This document shows, piece after piece, positions 21,601-34,415 of a stretch of DNA of 64,000 nucleotides (its first letter is position 1; each line of letters opens with the position of its first letter). Position numbers and translations under genes: made by a program. The notes under the pieces are model-generated. The model worked only from the letters and a program-made list of their open reading frames with translations. It searched no databases and was not told the origin of the DNA. This stretch comes from Moniliophthora roreri. Lineage: Eukaryota; Basidiomycota; Agaricomycetes; Agaricales; Marasmiaceae. Location of the stretch: assembly GCA_001466705.2 (NCBI GenBank), contig LATX02000217.1:124001-188000 (forward strand). The letters are read 5' to 3'.

Positions 21601-24145
21601 ATGCAACTCAACGTACCGGAGGCTCATGCGCAGATCCAAGCTGTCTCCACGACCCCAGCGTTCCGACTAGACTTGTCGCCGACGTTACTGGCGCAACCAA
21701 CTCATCTTGCACGTAACTTCCTGGCTCTCTTACCACCAGAACTGGCATCCTATATGCTGCGCTTTTTACCACTTCAGGCGCTCGTGCGTATGACACAGGT
21801 CAGTTGGTCATGGAAAGAGATAATCGATGGCAACGGAATGTTGTGGCAAGAGTTGTCAGAGAGACAAAAGGTTTGGTACGGTGGCGAGAGCGAGGCGGCC
21901 TTTGAGCGATCCCTCTTAAAGAGGCGAATTAGAATCTGTTCCATCGCAGCTTCTACAGCTGCTAATGCACTATCCCGAATGGAAGCAACAGCACGAGAAG
22001 ACTCAAGAAACTCTACTGACGTCGAACCTGTTACACCACCTCATTCGCATCAGCATACCCCAAGTGGAGCCTATGCTGTGACTATGTTGTCGTCGCAACC
22101 TCCACACCCGTATAAGATCCTATATAAATCACGACATCTCACTCGGACAAAGTGGATGAACAACCCGAATCCAAGGCATATTTCGTTCCCTGCACACGGC
22201 CATTCGGTGGTGACATGCTTGATCTTTACGTCTATCCCTAATCCTCTCCCTCCAGCTTCCCGGAAGAGGGAGAGCGACATGGTCACAGGCGGGATTATGA
22301 GAATAATCTCTGCCTCTGACGATCATTGCATTCATGTGTACGACCCCAGAAGTGGGAAACTCGAGATGAGGCTCGAGGGACATGAAGGAGGTATTTGGGC
22401 ATTGGCGGCTCGTGGTGGCTTGCTTGTGAGTGGGAGTACGGATAGAACGGTGAGGATTTGGGATTTGACTGGTACTGGGGACTCTGATGAGAGGGATGTG
22501 AATATCGAGGAAGCGGAAGTAGAGGTGGTTGATACTAGAAGGGATGAAAAGGCGAAGGATAAGATGAGAGGTCCTGGTGCAGCTAGTGGCGGTGGAAACG
22601 CGAATGACAGCAAGGATGTCAGCCCGAAGGGACGGTGTATACATATTTTTGGTGGGCATACATCTACTGTGAGATCTTTGGCTATCGTCGAGCCTGAATG
22701 GATTGACGTCGAGTATCCGATCGAAGGTATGTTGTTCTTTGTTTTCTTTCTCTACCTTAGTGACTGATGTTAGGATAGACTATACAGAAGCCGACCCGAA
22801 AACTATTCGGAGAGAAAAATGGCCTAAACGACCGCTTATCGTCACTGGCTCTCGGGACCACTCACTACGAGTGTGGACGTTACCCAGGAAGGGTGAAGAA
22901 GAGTACAAGTGTTATTCTCCTGGTGTATATGTGAGTACCATGTACTGCCGTACTTGTGGGAGAATCATATCTGACTTTTCTATTAGGATGCCGATGAAAA
23001 CCCGTATCACCTACTCCATCTTGAAGGGCACGAGCATGCTGTTCGAGCGCTTGCTGCAAGAGGGCGCACTCTTGTTTCCGGAAGCTATGATTGTACTGTT
23101 CGGGTGTGGGACATTGTGAACGGCGTTTGTAGATGGGTTTTGATTGGACATACGCAGAAAGGTATAGTCATTGTGTCGCGTTTTAGGTGACTTGATGTAC
23201 TGATCCACGTTCGTAGTTTACTCCGTTGTTCTTGACCCAGCTCGTAAGCAGACCATGTCCGGCTCCATGGATGGAACCGTCAGAATATGGTCCACCTCTC
23301 TTGGGCAATGTCTCCACGTTCTTACGGGGCATACTTCCCTTGTGGGAATCCTCAGTCTGTCACCTACACATCTCGTCTCTGCAGCAGCAGATTCGACGTT
23401 GCGAATCTGGGACCCTGATAATGGGGAGCTCAAGCATGTGTTGGCAGCGCACACCGGTGCTATAACGTGCTCCCAGCATGACGAGTTCAAAATTGTTAGT
23501 GGTAGTGACGGTACACTCAAGGTCTGGGATCTCCGAGGCTGGGAAGAAGGCGGTCGTGTTTCAAACCACAATGTAGGGCGTCCTGACGTAGAAAAAGATA
23601 TTTCTGGTACGGATGTTGCTTCGATTCCTGTTGAAAACGACGGGCCACTTGGGCTTAGAGCCGACAACGCGAAGCAGGCTGACGAAGGTGATGGAGGTGT
23701 CCAAACAGCCACTGGTTACAATTTAGATGGTTGTGGAAAAACAGATTCAGAACCCATTTTCGTACCCATCGACGTTTTCGGATCTGGCGGGGACGATGGC
23801 GGTATGCCTAGTGCACCGGCCGCGGTACCTCCCCTTCCGGCTATGCCTAGCAGCAATGGGGCTAGGGGTATGACGGAAAGAGACCTATTGACGGATGTAA
23901 TGAACGTCTGGCAGGTTGCCTTTGAGGGAAGGTGGTGTGTTGCTGCGAGTAATAAGGATGATCAGACTGTGCTTGATATTTGGGACTTTGGGAAGCAGGA
24001 TGGGGGTGATTTGGGTGATGCGAGTGATATGGGTGGAGATGAGTACGGCGATGAAAATGGGATGTATGAAGAAGGCTGGATTGGGGAACCTCCCGGTCGA
24101 ATATACGATGAGGACAAGAATTCTGAAATTGGGGACGAAAAGTAG
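21601..24145 (+). CDS. Cdc4-like paralogue without D domain and C-terminal tail
   Basis: Exons 21,601-22,726, 22,779-22,930, 22,987-23,161 and 23,217-24,145 give 793 residues, with introns at the same positions and phases as cdc4 (10,891-14,959). Kept: the F-box (LLPPELASYMLRFLP) and all eight WD40 blades. Missing relative to cdc4: roughly the first 210 residues including the basic motif; 39 residues just before the F-box, which removes the D domain; 16 codons of the third cdc4 exon; and about 200 residues of tail. The start is uncertain: 21,601 is the first in-frame ATG, and the frame is open back to a splice acceptor at 21,436. The copy was therefore made at DNA level, not by retroposition. 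It could be a functional paralogue, a competitor for Skp1, or a decaying duplicate; no stop is present. Confidence 0.8.
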
Positions 24146-24311
24146 GGTCAGGCACAGGGACATGTTGGGAGGTTGGATTGTCTTATTACCACATAGAATT
24201 GAAGTCAGACGGATCGTAAATATAACAACTAGCACTACTTGTACGATAATGAGTGCTCAAGTGCTCAAGTCCCATAACGCCGAACCCAAAAGAAGAAAAG
24301 AATGAATAATA

Positions 24312-27278
24312 TCAAGGACGATATGACGATGAACTAGAAGCTGTACCTATCATATATGCCTGTGAACCTCTCCTCGAATTAGCACGAGTGTTCTCCTGAG
24401 TCTCAGCATCCAACTCAGTTTCCTCGTCGCTGCCACCTCCGCTTACAGTCCGGCCTGGGGGCAAGCCAGGTGACTTTCTCCCTGCAGCAGACGACAATTT
24501 CGCTCTCCATCCAGGCTTCATCGCACTCGGAAGTGACAATGGAGTGCGTCTACCCGTTGAAGGAGTACGAACTCTGGAATCAGGTCGGTCGTCGATAGAT
24601 GAGACGCTACCAAATCGCGGTGTACCTTTCCAGATGAATCTTCTAGGCTTTGGTGCCAAAATTGATGGATCAGTGAAGAGTGGGCGTGGATCCTCGATAT
24701 CAGGATCACCATTCCATACAGCGAGAGCAGGTGGTCCTGAGAGTGAGGCATATATGTCGGAAGGTGAGACAGCGGGGTTGTGAAACCTGTATTTGGATGT
24801 CCCTGATAGTGCGCGAGTAGCGGTTGGTCCCATGTAGACTGGATAATTCTTGATGTGTCCTGCATCCAAGTATGCAGAGGATGCGCTCTGTGCTAATTGA
24901 ATACCACCAGCGACAACACCATGTGGTAGTTTCACCAATGGCGAGGCTCCAGCGTATAGTGCGTTTATTAGCTCGATTCTCGACGAGGTGGTTGATTCCG
25001 TGTCTGTATATGTATCTGTACCCGTCGAACTAGATGTATCCTCATCTGAGGAACCTTCATCTCTCCTCAGGATTGGCCATATCGGTTCACCAGGTGAATG
25101 TTGCACGAAGGCTGGCATAAAGCCATAGGGTAACTCATCATTCTGATACATGGGAGATTGGCTCTCTGGTACGCCTACTCCAACCCGTTCGTGATACGTA
25201 GCCCGAGAGCTTGACCTTCGTAATGGAGTTGTCTCTGGAATGACGTAGAATTCGTCGACAGTCATTCTAGTGATTGAGATTGAATCAGAGTCAGGCGAGG
25301 TGTGGCTTTGGCTGCCAGTGTTTGGTGCAGTTCTTCGTCCTTAAAGCGTTATTAGAAACATCAATCGTAGGAAGGTATCATGACTTACCGGTGCCAAACA
25401 AAGTACCGAATATAGAAGGGTTCGTATCACGTCGTGGGGTCATTGCCTGTCGGGTTTCGAGTCAGAAACGTAGAAGATTGAAGCAGAACGACCAATCTCA
25501 CCCGTTCGTTGGCCATAGTCAAGCTCCTTCTCCACTCTTCTACCCTTGATATGGTATATACTCCGGTCCGTTCGATTACAGGATTAGCTTGAGCAGCCCT
25601 GTTTCTTTGGTAAGAATTGCTCGACCGCACAGTTTCCGGACGGTTTTGGGCAGAGCTTCCAACCGATGATGAAGGTAACACAGGCACTTTAGGTGCAGTC
25701 ACTGGTGTTGTGTTACTATGATGTTTGTAGGACCCAGATAGTTGGACTGGTTGGACTGGCTTGTTCATCTGCGGCTGAATGGCAGGTGGGTCCGGCGGCA
25801 GAGTTATTGGTGGCTCGGGCATCGGGATGTACTCCAATACACCTGAGTCAGCCTGGTGAGGAGGCTCCGCAGAAGGCGAAACGGGCTGGGTGAAAGAAGA
25901 TGATTGATATGTCTGATGAGGTCCCCGACTAGCTAAACTCGAGTCATTTTCGTGAGAAGCTGATTGCGCGTTGGACGAATGAGGCCCAGTGAGGTAGAAA
26001 GAAGGCGTGTGATGAGTAGGTCCTCGACTTGGTATGCTCTGTTGAGAAATTGGCTGTATGATGGCCGAACGAGGCCTGGTGAGGGAAGACGAAGGCGTAC
26101 GGTGAGCAGCACCTCGACTTGATATTCTCTGGTGAGAAACCGGCTGTACGGCGGCCGAATGGGGCTTGGGGGGCGAGGATGATAAAGGAGGGCGATGAGC
26201 AGGTTCTTGAATTGATATTAGTTCTGGACTGGGTTGTATGGTAGAATGAGGACCTGAAGGAAGTGCTGCCTGCACATGGACGGGTGTCTTGGGATATGAT
26301 GGTATACTTCGGCCGTGACGATGATTGTGAGACGTTGGAGACGATTGGATAGGCGATTTTGATGGAGGTGCTGATGGAACGGAACTTTGGACTGATTTTG
26401 GAGAGGAACGACGCGGTTGCTTTTCCGAGGGTTGCTTTGGTTGCTGAGGTACCGGGTCGACTTGGTGAGAATGAGACTCTGAAGCCTTTGACTTTGGTGT
26501 CGCCGTCGGAGGGGGATGAAACCGTGGTGCAACTGATTCATCATTACGGTGGCGCCTTCGACGACGGGGTGCACCAGAGTTCGCCAGCTCTCTCAAGCTT
26601 GCAGCAACGGCCTTTCTCCCAGCCGTTAAACCATGCCTGTATCCTTCAAAGCGACCCTGCTCTCTCGCAACAGCCAAGAGGCTTTCCTCTCTGCCCTTGC
26701 GCGCACCATCCAACGCTAGTGCCGCAGTAGCTTCAGCATCCTCTCTCCTCTCATCAATAATTTTTGCGGCCCTTTTCACCCTCTGAACATTTTCTTCAGC
26801 AGCCTTCAACTTTGCCTTGCATGAGGCTAGCTCTTGCTTCATGTGGTGAGCCTCGTCTCTCGCCGATCCAGCATCCACCTCCAACTTGAGCTTCTCAATA
26901 AGAACCTCTCGTTCGATCGTGCTTTTAGCAGCCTCAGCCTCTACAGCGCGTCTCTTGGCGACCTCAATTTGCGATGCTGCGGTCATGAGCAGTTTCCGAG
27001 TTTTCCGATCCAAGGTCTGATCCTTCAGACGTTTGACAAACGATGAGGTCGGAACATCGGTGGAACTATCTGGCTTTGGCGTATTGCGACGACGAGAACG
27101 AATAGCAATATTGTTCTTCGACATTTTCTGAGATTTTTCGGTGCCTTTTGAAGGTTTGACAGGGTCGTCGATGTTTAGAATAGGCAACTCAATGTCGGCG
27201 ACTTTGGAAAGGCTAATCTCGAGGTCAGTCGACAGCAATGAAATAGAATATATATACTAACTCGATTCCAGAATCCAT
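24312..27278 (-). CDS. coiled-coil, proline/serine-rich protein, family unknown
   Basis: Exons 27,258-27,278, 25,502-27,217, 25,389-25,446 and 24,312-25,339 give 940 residues. The first exon is only 21 bases and splices in phase at GTATAT. Features: a basic N-terminal part (IRSRRRNTPKP); an Ala/Glu/Lys-rich coiled coil at about 80-200; then a long disordered region rich in Pro, Ser and His with imperfect repeats of about 30 residues around SRGAAHRTPSSS and SRGPTHHTPSFY; and a C-terminal half with conserved-looking YHERVGVGVPE and PLFTDPSILAPKPRRF. No enzymatic domain is visible. It may be a cytoskeletal or polarity scaffold, but the sequence does not show this. Its stop lies 167 bases from that of the Cdc4-like copy (convergent). 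Confidence 0.8.
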
Positions 27279-30200
27279 GGTATCCTTGAACGAATAGAAT
27301 GCGGAAGTAAAACATGCAACGAGGCTAGAATGTTAGCCGATGTCTTCCAGCTGAGGCGACCTTGGGTCAGTCGGCCAAAATACCCTGGGACTGAGCGTGA
27401 ATTCGAGAATTTTGAAAGTGATGTGAGGTTGAAAGGGTAAAAAAAGCGGGGAAAGAAGTGCTTCGAGGCATGGTGTAGTAGATAAAGTAAAAGATCAACC
27501 AGCCAACATCGCGTTATGACCGGTAGTTCCTTCATTTCCGGCCGAGTCCCACGTTTTCAACGCAATGCATGCCCTCATTCCAAACTTGCGCAGTTTACTA
27601 CATTCCTAGCTAGATCCAAGGCACTGAAGAACCATGAGGTATCTCAAGCTGTATGTCTTTTTCGTACTCTACGCAAGGAAATATTAGGTACATAACAAAA
27701 ACGTGGTTAGTCTCGTGCGTGCACGATGAGAATTTGAAGGTACGAATAACACGCTGCCCAGGTGCTGCTTTGTTACGTATCTTGAAATCGCGGGTCGGTA
27801 GAAGGTACAGCCAAGTAAGAGGCCGACATCGTCGACCGCAGCCACAAGAGAAGCATATCGAATGAATCGATACGTTCCATAAACGTATTGATTTCTTCTT
27901 CCGCTCACAGCATCAACCAGAGCAGACAGAGAAAGCCCCGAGCCCTAGACAGCGAGAAATTCATTAGAAGCCGAACCAGAGCAGATACGGCTTGCTTCAC
28001 CGTCAACCTCGGGTAACGTATACCCTTCTAGCACTAGCAGAGCCCAGATAACGAGCAGGCGGAAGTTTTGCAGAACATGCTCAGTCGGAATTCAACCTCC
28101 TGAGTCTTCTCGTATGAACTTTGAACACAGCCTTGAGGCTCGGGTACTGATACCAAACGTTGGTAAAAGCCTTGAATCCAGCAATAGGATGCGCCGACCA
28201 GATAAAAGTAGCAGCTCTGCATGGTCTTCCGAATGTCTGCGGAGGTGTCGGCGATGATACCATTGCATTTCGAAGAAGTTCACCTTTTAATAGCTGGCTT
28301 TCTCTTACGACACATGCCCACTAATCCAGCCCCGACGATCAGTAGAACGGCTTTCTGCAGCTATGGCCCAGGCCCATAGGTGACGCACGCAAACCTGATT
28401 TAGGCGAGAAAATCATGAAGTCCCGGTTCTAGATGTTTACTATCAGTGTGAGATTCATTCGAGTCGAGAAAAGGTTTGCACACCATTTCAAGCCACCTCC
28501 GTAGTCTCTCTCGACCCTAGCATTCATACGCTGTCCTTATCTCGGTGGTACGTAGGCCATACCTTCAACATTGAAATTACTCGTTTGTTTGCTGTTGAAT
28601 TAGCTGTGTGTCCTAGGCATAGATGAACTCGAGATGAACAGTTGGCCTTGCGTCAGCACAACTTCGGGATTGAAGTCGAAGTTTCAATTACTCGGATAAT
28701 GCCGCGGCTGGGACCGCCAAACAGGAAGCTGTGCAGTTTCGACATGACCACGCTCTCTACCATGACCGTGCTGCTCTCTCACACACTCTCATTGCGTTCA
28801 CCACCAGATGTTGACTCTGTTCTCTAGTGTCTGCGGAAGAGACCGTGACACTCTCATTTCTGTTCCCCTGGTCATCATTTCATTTGGACTGCAGTTGCTG
28901 AGGCCCTAACTGCACTGTGACTTCTGCGGCTAATGGCAAATGCTAGCAAGGAATAGCATGGACATACATCTTCTGTACGGGACCGAGCCTCTTGGTATGT
29001 TCATGACTCCTTACCCAGTCCGCGACGAAGACACGGATTCTAACTGCCGGGGAAGATAATACCGTTCACGACTCTATTTCACCCTCTAACGCTCTGGTCA
29101 ATCGTTGTTGCTACCTTGGTTATGCTACCCCTTGTCTTGAGTCTCGTCAACGCTAGCTCGGACACAATCCCCGACCTTTGAATGCCCATTGTAGCAAAGT
29201 TTGTGACCGACCAGATTCGATTCGCTGGATATTTATGGCGAGGTACAATTGGTACTGTCGAGGCCGGGCATTTTTTGGTCAAAAGTGATGGAGTGTCTCT
29301 ATCAGGCCTTACGTTTTCAGTAGTAGACTGTGTCATTATCCCTGCTCGTGTCATAGTGGATTTGTTTGCCTTGTGATGCGTTATATGGAGGATGCAATGG
29401 ATACACTCGAGCACCGTCACACAACGAGCACCCCTGCTAGCAGTGAAGGGAAGGTGAATGAATGTATCAGCCAGTTTCCCATTTCAGCTCAGCCCTAGTC
29501 AAATCGAAGAACCAGTCTGTTTTGCTTGTCCGATGTACACACAACCTGGCAGCACGCCGATGAGAGGCTACCTCCGTAGTCTGCCTCAATACATCATAGC
29601 TCGTATGCTGCCCTCCCCTTCATAGTCTCAACTCATTGCTGCGATTGGCTGAGCCTTTGGCATTGACAGGAAACTGCGATTCTGCGCGGTTAGAGTGCAT
29701 GATGGCTTCCTATTTGGTTACGCTGCGTAAAGCGTCATCTCAACCTCGGAATCAAGCCGGAGGCTCTTACACCTGGCAAAGGATCGGAAGCCCTTCTTAC
29801 TCCCCATTTGCCCTGCGGCTTGCAAGCTGTGCTTATCTTCGCGGAGGGAACGTCTCATTACCGCGTTTTGATGCGTGAATCCCTGCATCATCCTATTCTG
29901 CGTCATTTGCCTGGAGATTTGGAATGAGATCAGATTGACCCGGCAGTCTTCTCAAAGTAGCTGCGGTGAATTGTGATAATATGTGAACAAAGCTGTTAAG
30001 AGTCGATGATACCAGGGCAGTACTTACCTTTACAGTACAACCCTTATCTCTTAAGCTCAGACCCGAGGCAACGACAACGCTTCGCTTTCAGATTGGGTTT
30101 CTCGATGAAGTCGTAAAGTCCCGTCTTCCTGCACCATTCACTCGGTAGTGAAGTAATCGAACCAGGTACTGCCTGGGTTGCGGGATAAGACAAGCAGCTG

Positions 30201-30749
30201 TAACGTTCCACGTGAGCAGGGTTTCCTCAGTCTCAGCCTGAGCGATACTGACCGAGAAGTTTGAGCGCTTAGTCTTTAGCGCCAAAAGGCGTGATACCAT
30301 CGAACGGTAACCCAAACTGCACAAGGGTTGTAATGTTGTGTTACAATTTTCATTCTCCGTTGCAATGTTTACACTTCCAACCCCAAACATTGAGTACCCA
30401 GCTTCACATTCTTAGGCTAGGTGTAGAACCGACAAGAACTCTCTGGCTTACTGAATACCAGTAACGCTCCGGGATACATGAGACGGCGAGCGAAAAGACA
30501 CTGCATAATGAGATGGAAAGTCTAGCCAGAAAGGAAATCGGGATTTGGTTTCCTAGAGAAACAGGTCCAGAACCGTCGAATCGAGCTAACCACCTAATTC
30601 CGAAATTTCACCTGTTCCAAACACCAAAGCCACTTTCCACGCTCTCAGGGTTCCATCCACTATTTGAGAAGCTGGGATTGACAAGAATGCTACACATCAG
30701 CGAGAAGACTATGACTAACCAGTGTCCCATAACGTAGCCAAGTCGCAGC
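27279..30749. other. gene-poor region
   Basis: No gene that I can support. A phrase around CCTCCGTAGTCT recurs near 28,497 and 29,571, so part of this may be decayed repeat DNA. The first 100 bases are presumably the promoter of the minus-strand gene at 24,312-27,278. Confidence 0.4.
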
Positions 30750-31706
30750 TTAACGAAAAACCCACTTTGGTTCACCCTCGCCCTCAAGTTGAATCTTGCT
30801 TCTCAATTCTTCAATCTTCTCCGCAGATGGCACAGTGGACGCCCGTAAATTAGGACGATAAGGAAAATATTGAGCCCAACCGAGAACACATTTTGACCGA
30901 ATGTGATCTGTGCCTTTGCAGGACCAATACCGATCTCGTGGCAAGTTTGTAGTATAAATTGGCAGCGTTCGAATTCTTCAAGTGAGCCTGGTGGGTTTGA
31001 TCCGAGAGCGGATTCTGTGAACTCAAAGCCCCAAACGCAAATTTCGTCTTTCATGTCGTCTGGGATTGGGGGAGCATGACGAGTGTAATTTTTACTGTCG
31101 TGGACACTGGTTAGTTCAGCTTTACAATACCAAGCGAAGACGGCAAACCGTAAAAGAAGCAATTTCCAAAAGTCGCTAGGTTCATCATTCCCAGTATTCC
31201 ACAACATTTGTGTTAAGTTGATAGGCTCACGATGGTGGAAAGGAGTCAAGCTGAACGTTCGCGTGTCCTCAATTAGGCCTCTCGGTCACGTGTAATTCTG
31301 GACGATGGGCCATCCTGATGCCCAATTTATTTTTGAGAGCTTCACCATCCGGATGAATATACTAGAACGATTGTCCCATACGAGGGCAGACTCTCCTGGA
31401 ACTAAGACGTCAAATCCCCATCCCCGCTGTACTTCCGCCGTCACTTGAAAGCTCTGTCCAAAGTCATGCAGAAACCTCAAGACCATTGTAAAGGACTGGG
31501 GTGATAGGTATTTCCTGAACCCAAATCCTTGGCTATGACTCTGAGATTAGGTTTCTGGATTAGTCGTTAGGCACTGTTTGGCTTGCGAGCAACAGAACAG
31601 GATTTGGTTGAGCGCTTACATAGTGTTTAGCGCTTGTGACTTGACTAATTTGCCTTTTTGGGGTAACGCTAATTCTTGACTCCAAATTTTCACTACTGCT
31701 GTCCAT
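30750..31706 (-). pseudogene. uncharacterised agaric gene with a frameshift
   Basis: Exons 31,620-31,706, 31,290-31,540 and 30,750-31,250 (approximately) join in phase and start with MDSSSENLESR. The protein has DEICVWGFEFTE, FERCQFILQTCHEIGIG and, near the end, CVLGWAQYFPYR and KIEELRSKIQL. The family is unknown to me but looks conserved. Two oddities: the second intron is only 39 bases (31,251-31,289), and without splicing it a TGA would be read at 31,286; and the frame changes near 30,905, between GIGPAKAQ and HIRSKCVLGW, with no intron able to explain it. A one-base loss, a sequencing error or early decay are all possible. Confidence 0.55.
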
Positions 31707-31770
31707 CTAGATATCTGAAGCCCGATCTACCGGGAGGATCTGAACAAAACAGTGGATACTTTGAGGTGGG

Positions 31771-34107
<2,337 letters not shown>

Positions 34108-34415
34108 CCATAGCTGTATACTCCAATGCGTTATCATACTGTTGTACGATCTGAACATCTGCTTGACCTCTGAGTATGATTCCACAATGCCTCCGAGCTT
34201 GGGCACGAGGCAGACTCCAGGACAGCTGTCAACAGCACGGACGGTATCCAGTTCCGATAGGGCAATAAATTCGAAAAGATCTCGGGGTAACTAGACGATG
34301 ACGAAAACACGACGACATTAAATAGTACTACAAATCGTATGATTGTGATTGGACAGACTCCCAATAGGTATCCCGGGTGCGCGGACAAGAAAATGCAATA
34401 GATCTCAACTTACAT
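34108..34415. other. 308-bp convergent 3' region
   Basis: Short gap between the stops of elp3 (plus) and the PWWP/Tudor-like gene (minus). Both 3' untranslated regions must fit here; no separate feature seen. Confidence 0.4.
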
